This document shows positions 33,601 through 38,698 of a stretch of 38,698 nt of DNA, piece by piece. Each line of letters begins with the position of its first letter. The first letter of the stretch is position 1. The notes beneath the pieces are model-generated. The model had not been told where the DNA came from and made no database searches. It was given only the letters and a program-made list of their open reading frames with translations. The translations under genes were made by a program, and so were the position numbers. This DNA comes from Phoronis australis (Eukaryota; Phoronida; Phoronidae), in the NCBI GenBank assembly GCA_002633005.1, contig NMRA01000114.1, positions 2,343-41,040 of the forward strand, read 5' to 3'.

Positions 33601-35996
33601 CGGTAGAGTAACTTCATCTTCCTGCCTGGTATGTATTGCCTTAGCTGTGTCAGTTGTTGGGAAGATAAAAGGTTCGAGTCTTCTATGTACTCTGAAATCG
33701 TTAAAGCGATGAAAAAATCATTACCATAACAACCATGATCTCATAGGCTGGGAATCAATGTTACAAGTACACTGTAATTGCCATCCTTTATAGGATGCAG
33801 TTTGGCCTAGTGGAGTAATTATCCTCCTTCTTTACTCAAGACTTAAGTTCAGGTTCCACCGTAGCACCCTGCTAGACCCTTGAGACAGGTATCTACCTCT
33901 TATCATCTCGGTTTTAACTACATATGACTGAAACATAAAAATGGTTCCAGGTGATTTGTCAAATGAGCCCACCTGATCAGCTTCTGATTATTTGTATAAA
34001 TAGCGATCCTTAGATGTACAAACTAATCTCTGTCACTGAACGGAAGTGAATTTTCTCTTATCTTGGAACACGGTATTTGCTTGGTACTTTACTCGGGCAA
34101 AACAAAAACAACCAGTATAATGATTTCAAAATTCAAAATCTACACTACACCGCAAGCCCGTATTATCATGAGTGGAAGTACGATCACGCCGCTCACAGTT
34201 AAACAATTAAATCACGAAGAAAACAAGTTCCCGGTAAGGGCATGAGAAACTTACAGGCAATGGACTTAAAAGACACAGGTGAAACTGCAATCGTGAATCG
34301 TGAATGAAAACAATTAATATGGCTTCTTGGTGTGTCGGTTTATAGTTTCGGACAAGATGTGGCTTAAATTGTAATACTTAGTTGTTTCCATGCTATCATA
34401 GCCATCTCCTTAAATATATAATTTAAATTACGTTTATTTGGAAAATGATATTTGTTTTTCACTTTTTGGTCAGAAGAGGATGGACTTCATGCACGATTTA
34501 AGCCACAAATGCCAAAACCCGGCATGTTTTGAACACAATTTGAGGTTTAATTTTTCGCCTGAAGCAGTGGGCAGTTACCGTCACTATGTGAAATTTACCT
34601 TCAATGCTGTATGTTTCCATGTCGACCCACGTAACGTTTGATCCACAGCCAACTGAACCCCCATCATACGTGTTGTCAGTCGCAGAGCAATAGCCATTTG
34701 TAGCAAAGTATTTCGATAATGTGTTGTAGTTGTATGATCCAGAAAAAAACATCAGGTCGTGGCCGCCACCAAACGTGGCTCCATAGTTTGAATGATCGTA
34801 GACAGCATACGCACTTCGAGTTGACATAAGATTAAACTTTGCACTGGTGCACCCTGACCCACACAAGCGGAACAGGAAAGCTCTAGTGTCAACAGTTAAG
34901 CCATTGCTATTTTTGTTCCAAGACCTGGACGTATACCCGCCGAAGACTGTGCCGGTGGTCGCGTCCCTAGCAATAGTTATCGTGGCGCCAAGATTGTCGG
35001 CACTCCAATGAAAAGCTGGTCCCGACATGCCGTCTCGCGTTGCACGGTACACCAACTTCAAACTTTTGCCTGGTACACGCATGTACTTTCGCAACTGTGT
35101 GAGATGTCTAAGTGTCAAGAGTTTAGAGTCTTCTATAAATTCTGAAAAGAGATAATGGTTGACATTAATTTGGCATAACTTATACAACTACGACTTTGTT
35201 GAGAATGTGGTCACCATCTCACAAAAGAAACGTCCAACAGCTAGAACGATGAAAGATGGAGAACAAACACAATAACAATTAACACACATTCAAACACAAC
35301 GTCAGGTCCTCCTTAAAAGGTAGACAAAATTTTTACGTGAGCCATACCACAAAACGAAATCAATACAAACATGACACGACTAATGACAACAACATCAAAC
35401 ATAGAAAATGTGTAATGTGCCCTAAAGGCTAACGAAATTTTAATTTCAGTCTACAGTCTTACCTACGAGGCTGTACACTTCTATATCCACCCATTTGGCA
35501 AGAAATCCACAACCAAGTGACCCTCCGATGTAGCTCCGGCCATAGCAGTACCCACCGGAGGAAAACTGCTTAAGTGTACTGTTGTAATAACTATAGCCGG
35601 AGAAGAAAAACAAGTCAAAGCCGCTACCAAATGCTGGACCATAGCTTGCGCTATCAAGAACGGCGTAATTTTGGAACGATGATGACTGCGATTGTTTTGC
35701 ATTGGTGCATTCAGAGCCACATAGGCGGAATATGAAGGCGTTTTTATCGGCCATAAAGTCGTTAAGTCCTCTCCAAACTGTAGCTCTGTATCCGCCGTAC
35801 ACGGTGCCTTTTGTAGCCTCGCGTCCTATGGTGATGGTAGACCCTTGCTTGTCACAAAGGCTGTGAAACTTGGAGGCCGCCATGCCATCACGTGTGGCTC
35901 GGTAAAGCAATCGATATGTCTTCTCTGGAACACTCATGTACTGTCGTAGTTGGGATAAATGTTGAGTTGTCAACAACAGCGAGTCCTCGATGAACT
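21490..35996 (-). CDS. TLDc(x4)-TSP1-ZP transmembrane protein, 13 exons, 5' end not found
   Basis: Exons in transcription order: 35996-35463, 35141-34599, 33691-33158, 29665-29126 (four TLDc), 28759-28592 (TSP1), 27646-27605 (linker), 27407-27220, 26752-26610, 23823-23648, 23301-23226, 22966-22807, 22682-22580 (ZP and furin site), 21674-21490 (membrane helix, stop). Each junction has AG/GT borders and phases agree (1,1,1,1,1,1,0,2,1,2,0,1), giving one open frame of about 1130 residues ending in TGA. The TSP1, the paired cysteines, several N-glycosylation sequons, the ZP module, the dibasic cleavage site and the terminal helix argue that everything before the helix is extracellular. ZP modules polymerise into filaments or anchor matrices after cleavage at such sites; that role here is inference. 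No initiator Met or signal peptide was found, so the gene is 5'-incomplete. I do not recognise a named orthologue. Confidence 0.85.
22580..22682 (-). CDS. ZP end with RRKRR furin-type site
   Basis: Exon of 103 nt, phase 0 in and 1 out, acceptor gccgctgtttcag, donor GTAAAT. It encodes TNGNTCSTVRRKRRSADGE and then a hydrophobic-charged strand EVLEMELQV. The last ZP cysteine is followed a few residues later by RRKRR (codons at 22641-22655), placed as the consensus furin cleavage site of ZP proteins. The segment after it, LEMELQV, is positioned like the external hydrophobic patch that blocks premature polymerisation in known ZP proteins. That assignment is by position, not by strong sequence match. 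Confidence 0.85.
22807..22966 (-). CDS. ZP-C exon e
   Basis: Exon of 160 nt, phase 2 in and 0 out, acceptor taacttttcag, donor GTAATA. It completes the G-C of the ZP-C signature (GCKSNTITQV), continues SKAMCVDMTTFRFYGQ and ends YEVTVEFSRETKNQ. The C....FRF block followed by a beta-strand of alternating hydrophobics is the usual second half of a ZP-C domain. Confidence 0.82.
23226..23301 (-). CDS. ZP-C exon d
   Basis: Exon of 76 nt, phase 1 in and 2 out, acceptor attttatttcag, donor G|GTAAG. It encodes YKGAIVVDVVTIDASGKKFYIIKEG, whose last residues YIIKEG(C) match the y-x-l-i-x-d/n-G-C signature of ZP-C domains, with the cysteine supplied by the next exon. This junction is one of the best proofs that the ZP reading is right. 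Confidence 0.8.
23648..23823 (-). CDS. ZP-C exon c (alternative donor at 23681)
   Basis: Exon of 176 nt, phase 2 in and 1 out, acceptor ttggttacag. It encodes KWRDLNAERAAPP, then LHAYIGGQPISLATLGVRFQL, two cysteines (QLC and LRC) and EKRV. The Y.GG..I.L.TLGVRFQL stretch resembles the start of ZP-C (vG..l.f.v). I chose the donor after CACG (G|GTGTTG) because the cysteine in MYLRCEK fits the ZP-C cysteine that precedes the later EGC. A stronger-looking donor, GTATGT, lies 33 nt upstream at 23680/23681, is in the same phase and would remove that cysteine. Exon identity is supported by reading phase on both sides. Confidence 0.68.
24502..24940 (-). mobile_element. Penelope-like element fragment, GIY-YIG endonuclease end
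   Basis: A minus-strand frame contains LRDPLVFPKD, then VVYQLDSFSCEASCIGESG, QLKARIEEQ and SVRTGSLSSAQEHDL. This order matches the C-terminal endonuclease of Penelope-like retroelements: an L..L..PKD lead-in, a GVY-type motif, a Cys pair, a YIG.(T/S)G motif and L..R..EH. Here YIG reads CIG, and EH reads EQ. The frame breaks soon after EHDL. No reverse transcriptase domain is found upstream in the window, so this is a short, dead 3' piece lying in a host intron. Confidence 0.65.
25676..25750 (-). repeat. tRNA-like module, probably SINE-derived
   Basis: On the minus strand a box A-like TGGTGTAGTAGTAAAGC (about 25722-25739) is followed at tRNA-like distance by a box B, GGTTCGAAATC (25685-25695), within CCCGGGTTCGAAATC. 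This is the internal RNA polymerase III promoter layout of a tRNA or tRNA-derived SINE. I cannot fold a full cloverleaf with a good acceptor stem, so a SINE head or tRNA pseudogene is likelier than a working tRNA. Confidence 0.5.
26610..26752 (-). CDS. ZP-N exon b
   Basis: Exon of 143 nt, phase 0 in and 2 out, acceptor ttccttacag, donor GTAAGT. It encodes TNGEVSFQVRLQLLLGFDSP then DGYVNISCNTKGDP, ending SAELGVFA across the splice. The cysteine in VNISC is the fourth ZP-N cysteine, completing the C1-C4, C2-C3 set expected of a ZP-N fold. The following intron (2786 nt) holds a Penelope-like fragment and a tRNA-like relic. Confidence 0.78.
27220..27407 (-). CDS. ZP-N exon a
   Basis: Exon of 188 nt, phase 1 in and 0 out, acceptor cctatttag, donor GTAAGT. 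It begins the ZP module: EYICGNNGVRVTFPA, then FIKGFPGDSSCS, SFVLDITNLPKCNITAN. ZP-N domains share the pattern C-x-x-x-M/V-x-V, a GdpsC motif and a third cysteine in a short turn; all three cysteines are here. One sequon (NIT) is present. The 186 coding nt after the split codon end on a codon boundary and join ZP-N exon b directly. Confidence 0.82.
27605..27646 (-). CDS. 42-nt linker mini-exon
   Basis: A 42-nt exon, phase 1-1, bounded by acceptor ataagtttcag and donor GTACGT. It encodes (V)ASTGSPGVRNDTQ(G), a small-residue linker with one NDT sequon, between TSP1 and ZP. Evidence is the good splice sites and the phase fit. Because it is symmetric, skipping it would keep the frame, so it could be alternatively spliced. 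It is too short to prove by sequence alone. Confidence 0.6.
28592..28759 (-). CDS. Thrombospondin type 1 repeat exon
   Basis: Exon of 168 nt (56 codons), phase 1-1, acceptor tattgtcggcag, donor GTACCC. It encodes one canonical TSP1 repeat: LSTWTEWGYCSKSCGGG with the stacked-tryptophan W..W motif, then SRTRSC, NCSGAS and a closing MTRQCKKQSC. Six cysteines and the arginine ladder are present, the usual set for an extracellular TSP1 of about 55 residues. The W..W..C pattern also allows C-mannosylation and the CS..CG motif O-fucosylation in known family members; both are only predictions here. It joins TLDc 4 to the linker and ZP module without shifting frame. Confidence 0.93.
29126..29665 (-). 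CDS. TLDc domain exon 4
   Basis: Exon of 540 nt (180 codons), phase 1-1, acceptor gtatttcag, donor GTGACG. It encodes (E)SIESSKLLSDKQVSQI, KLLYRATGDGM, QLCNNKGPTLTIGREATNG, TVYGGYAFESW, AFLFRLCASEC, FGGGHDLMFFNG, SKYFATNGYC and GGSLGCGRSVKWSDIEVYSV. It carries several N-glycosylation sequons (NGT, NQT, NGS, NYT), which fits passage through the secretory pathway. The open frame runs past the acceptor to an upstream Met (near 29813), but that stretch is intronic: the polypyrimidine/AG border sits exactly where the other three cassettes have theirs. Confidence 0.88.
29666..33157 (-). other. Large intron between TLDc 3 and TLDc 4
   Basis: An intron of 3492 nt. I looked for a further TLDc cassette (GREAT.GTV, LMFF.G, ATNG.C motifs) in all minus frames and found none, whole or decayed. 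Content is mostly unique AT-rich sequence, with a GC-richer patch at 30030-30200 and another around 31900-32000. Confidence 0.5.
33158..33691 (-). CDS. TLDc domain exon 3
   Basis: Exon of 534 nt, phase 1-1, acceptor acgatttcag, donor G|GTAAG. It encodes (E)YIEDSNLLSSQQLTQL, KLLYRATIDGM, ICDRQGPTLTVGREATKG, NAFLLRLCGPEC, FGRGNDLMFFNG, SKYFATNGNC and GGSLGCGRSVKWTDVEVYGVE. The conserved V(Y/F)GGY turn reads VYVGY, a Gly-to-Val change at an otherwise invariant spot in this array. It is most like TLDc exon 4, especially over the last third. An intron of 907 nt separates it from exon 2 and one of 3492 nt from exon 4. Confidence 0.88.
33795..33870 (+). repeat. tRNA-like module, decayed
   Basis: A box A-like TTTGGCCTAGTGGAGTAA (33801-33818) is followed by AAGTTCAGGTTCCACC (33845-33860), a damaged box B. 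The spacing suits a tRNA-derived SINE head. It lies in the intron between TLDc 2 and TLDc 3, on the strand opposite the gene. Box B has drifted from GTTCGAnTCC, so activity is unlikely. Confidence 0.4.
34599..35141 (-). CDS. TLDc domain exon 2
   Basis: Exon of 543 nt (181 codons), phase 1-1, acceptor ctcttttcag, donor GTAAAT. It begins (E)FIEDSKLLTLRHLTQL and contains VYRATRDGM, TGTVFGGYTSRSW, AFLFRLCGSGC, FGGGHDLMFFSG, SKYFATNGYC and GGSVGCG...WVDMETYSIE. This is the most TLDc-like copy at the VFGGY turn, which matches the usual FGGY. It departs from its sisters at the first cysteine position (HWSADNLG in place of the LCD/LCN motif), so it has four rather than five cysteines. Only 321 nt of intron separate it from TLDc exon 1, which fits tandem exon duplication. 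Confidence 0.88.
35463..35996 (-). CDS. TLDc domain exon 1 (most 5' visible)
   Basis: Exon of 534 nt, entered and left in phase 1. The acceptor reads cttctag and the donor GTAAG. It encodes about 178 residues, a full TLDc domain: a leader FIEDSLLLTTQHLSQL, then LLYRATRDGM, TITIGREATKGTVYGGY, NAFIFRLCGSEC, a glycine-rich FGSGFDLFFFSG and a closing GGSLGCG...WVDIEVYSLV. These match the order of conserved blocks in TLDc domains (LLYR..DG, the G.V.GGY turn, aFlFrL and the C-terminal D.EVY strand). It has five cysteines: in SLCDKQG, the LC..EC pair, GGYC and LGCG. The G of VYGGY is intact. The Met a few residues inside the exon is not a credible start, because the frame is open to the acceptor and the other three cassettes begin with the same EF/Y/S-IE motif. 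TLDc is known for V-ATPase and oxidation-resistance links in cytosolic proteins; its role here is unknown. Confidence 0.88.
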
Positions 35997-36442
35997 CTAG
36001 AAGACGTGTAGAACAAGAAACTGTCAGTGTTTTAGACGTTCACAGAGACGTGGACACTATATATTTTACACCATTTTATTTGTAAACAAATAATTATCTA
36101 CAACGACTGGCTAAATTCTCTTACTACACATCAGCCTTCAGCTGCCGCGTTGGATTCAAATAAAATTATATTGGTAAATTGTGCTGTAAAGCTTACCAGC
36201 TAATACCGTTCTGATATGAATGTGACCCTTATCGATGCCATATAAGCAAACCAGTTTTACCGTATATTTTATTTGCTAATATAATAAGACATTTTCCGTT
36301 ATAACAGTGACGCGATTTCAAAACTTAATTTTGTAATTTTATATGTCTAGAAACTAGTGCACGAACTGCAAGGACTATAAAGTACGTTGTCCTTGTTAAC
36401 TAAGTGACTAATGTGACCAAAGGGCTGGGTGTTCAAGTAACA

Positions 36443-36558
36443 CTGGACTCTCCCTATCTCTCATTCCCTCCCCCTCCTCCCTTCCTCTCTTCCCCTCCTT
36501 CTCTCCCCTTCCCTCTCTCCCTAACTCCCTCCCCACTCTCTCTATCCTTCCTGTCTGT
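36443..36558. repeat. Polypyrimidine (CT-rich) tract
   Basis: More than 100 bp of almost pure C and T on the plus strand (CTCC, CCCT, CTCT units), hence polypurine on the coding strand of the TLDc gene, some 450 bp upstream of its first visible exon. A simple repeat. Confidence 0.9.
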
Positions 36559-37786
36559 TAACCACGCATTTCAATCATTGGACGAAATGTAAAGTTCAAA
36601 TACAAGTTTGAAAAGTTGGAAGTTTAACTTATTGCAGAATAAATCAATTACATGCGTGTATATGATCATTCTGATGCTATGGTGATAATTATTGTTCATC
36701 AAACACGACTAAGGACCGGCAAATCTTCTTGTTGTACCACCAATAACAACTAATTTTGTCCTGAAATGAGACTTTTCCTTTGAGTGTAATTGTCAAACTT
36801 TTTAAAATCTGATTCCTCAAATAAACTCTTCACGTTAAGTTGGAGCTTCTCCGTCATTCTCTATGTTTTGCCAAATATGAGTCAATAAACGTATTTATTT
36901 CAGGAAGTGGAAGTCCTGTAAAATTTTATTTCTGACTTAACTAAAACCTGCTATTAATTTGGTTACATAACTGTACCTTTTAGTAGTTAAATTAACAAAA
37001 ATATAGATTTATTCTTAGCAATACGAAATCGACAACATGACCAAATTCCATTTGGTATAAATATTAATTATTAAAACACAAAAACCTGTTGCAGTTGTAC
37101 ATACATGTAAAACATACAGGTAGTATGTGAACATTTGCTGTAAATTCAGCCATTTATTAGATAAGATGTTCCAAAGTTAGCCAATGTCAAGAGTAGACCG
37201 ACAGTAGTTTTGGATCTATAGATAATATTTTCCTGTTAACCATTTGTTTACTAGTAGATAGCACTTGAATGTGAAAGTTGTTTACGACTACAATTGGATA
37301 TTAGAGAACATTCTAAGACAGTGAACCATGGGGTCGGGTTACTGATGACGCTTGACGTAATTTGTTTACAGTTGGAAACATGTGGTCGTTCTAGAAGAAA
37401 GTTTCGTTATATAAATCTAGGCTTGCACTAGCCGCTCGAGAGCTCGCCATTAGCGATGGTAGGGCTAAGTCTATTCGCCAAATTGACCTATCGCAAGCTC
37501 CGCCCTTATGCGAAAAGTCACGTGATACCCGACAATCGAACGAGATATCAGAGGCAAATACACTGCCGCTAAACGACGTTCCTTCTGGAATCGATGAGTG
37601 TTTTTGTACTATTTGACTAAAACGATACGACAGAGACAAGAGGTGATGCTTTTCAACAGAGAATCGTACGTTCATGATATGGGAATTTGTAAAGGTGACG
37701 ATGAAAAAATAAGTGCTCGAGGACCCAGCGAAAATCCTAAGAACCCCTCGGCCTCGGGGCCACCTTCACTTGCATTACCAGCAATT

Positions 37787-37832
37787 CGTAAACTAGGTCA
37801 TCCGCCAGGTTCTCTGCGTAAACTAGGTCATC
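37787..37832. repeat. 30-bp direct repeat, 1.5 copies
   Basis: CGTAAACTAGGTCATC occurs at 37787-37802 and 37817-37832, exactly 30 bp apart. A plus-strand frame reads it as RKLGHPPGSL then RKLGH. No gene is evident. Confidence 0.7.
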
Positions 37833-38698
37833 GCTTATGGACCAGTTAGCGCTTCACACTCCGCGTGTCTACTTGAGAGAAGCACCAGGAAGGTTGTTCT
37901 ACATTTTGTAGCCCAAAATTACCAAAGTTCAAATATATTCAGTTGAAAAGGAAAGACAAAACATATCATTACAGATGTCTGGCCAATATCATGAGTCACT
38001 ACTCGTAAGCAAATCAAAGCTGTCCTTACTCGTTGCCTTATCTCCCACTACCCGTCAATAGTTTTCAGTTCGCAATGCAACAATACAATTCTCATAAATT
38101 CAGCTTGTAATGACCCCTTTCAATTTTAAACCATGCCCAAAGTACTCGGAAACAAATTATTGTTAGATACAACGAGTTTTTTTTTTCTCTGAAGTGGATC
38201 GTAAACACCTCAGGTGACTGAGTTTTCCGCACATAGCTACTTTGGCCTAGAGCTGAATCCTGCTCCTCGGGCTGGGCCGGTCAAGGGCTAATCCCTGTTG
38301 TACGCACTACTTAAGCATTGGAACCAAACTGTTATATATAGAGAAAACGTTTATTAGTATACTGGTGTGAATATTATCAGTGATTTAACCAAAAACTTCG
38401 AATTAACTAGACCCACTAATGGATAGTCTATGACGATAAACTGATATCAAAAGGCCAAAATTGGCAATTTTCGGCGACCCCATGTTAAATACAAAATTTT
38501 GCCTAATTTTATTCAAAATTCTATATTTCAATCTTGATTATACTGACATCTGTTGGGTCTATCGGCAACTAACCGCACATGAAAGGCTTGGTCGAAAATT
38601 ATCGTTTTCTCACATGCACTTTCGGGTTTTTAGCGGCGATTCCACTGATCGAAGCGACAAAATAAGCCAAAACTTTGGCCATACCATGTTAAACATAA

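Larger units (their letters stand above)
35997..38698. other. Region upstream of the first TLDc exon, no exon found
   Basis: The TLDc gene must start here or beyond, because its first visible exon is entered in phase 1. I checked the minus-strand ATG positions I could find for a short hydrophobic leader ending in a phase 1 GT donor and saw none that convinced me. The stretch holds a polypyrimidine tract, a small 30-bp repeat and an open frame (37391-37675, minus) with no recognisable domain. Confidence 0.5.

Noticed and set aside
37391-37675. 94-codon minus frame upstream of the TLDc gene
   Set aside because: No signal peptide or known domain and no donor in a suitable phase that I could accept; left unassigned.
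1-38698. Many TACATGTA and ACATGTAC words
   Set aside because: A background compositional habit of many marine invertebrate genomes; not placed in any ordered array here.
1-38698. CRISPR arrays, operons, bacterial promoters or phage genes
   Set aside because: Nothing of the kind seen; the window is eukaryotic by splice structure and repeat content.

Overview
This is a eukaryotic, almost certainly animal, window. Coding sequence is broken into short exons with GT...AG borders, introns run from 124 bp to 3.5 kb, the background is AT-rich, and the mobile-element debris is animal-type (a non-LTR retrotransposon, a Penelope-like GIY-YIG fragment, MITEs, tRNA-like SINE pieces). A domain mix of TLDc, thrombospondin type 1 and zona pellucida, together with frequent TACATGTA words, suggests a marine invertebrate. 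A cnidarian such as a coral or sea anemone is my best guess, but the species cannot be fixed from the sequence.

The one gene I can support lies on the minus strand in the right half (21490-35996). I assembled 13 exons by matching splice sites and reading phase. They encode at least 1130 residues: four TLDc domains in tandem, each a single phase 1-1 exon; one thrombospondin type 1 repeat, also one phase 1-1 exon; a 14-codon linker mini-exon; a bipartite ZP module over six exons, with an RRKRR furin-type site in the last of them; and a final exon with a transmembrane helix, an 11-12 residue tail and a TGA stop. The order reads as a type I membrane or shed matrix protein with a TLDc ectodomain. 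This is unusual because the well-known TLDc proteins are intracellular. The start codon and signal peptide were not found. They are either in a short exon between 35997 and 38698 or beyond the window.

The left half (1-21200) has no gene I can support. It holds: a 108-bp tandem duplication (3.4 kb); two copies of one MITE family (3.8 and 6.8 kb); a palindromic block (4.1 kb); an ATA/TAA microsatellite (9.3 kb); a two-copy 158-bp AT-rich repeat (11.2-11.5 kb); a GC-richer island (11.8-12.4 kb) with a possible 2A-like peptide; a striking array of about twelve short hairpins (12373-12777); a 68-bp tandem duplication; a broken 5'-truncated non-LTR retrotransposon (14.9-16.8 kb); and a hAT-like terminal-inverted-repeat relic (18.65 kb).

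Two things merit most attention. One is the multi-TLDc/TSP1/ZP transmembrane gene. The other is the hairpin array at 12.4-12.8 kb, where arm sequences differ from hairpin to hairpin yet stay complementary around a shared five-base centre of the type CAnnT.
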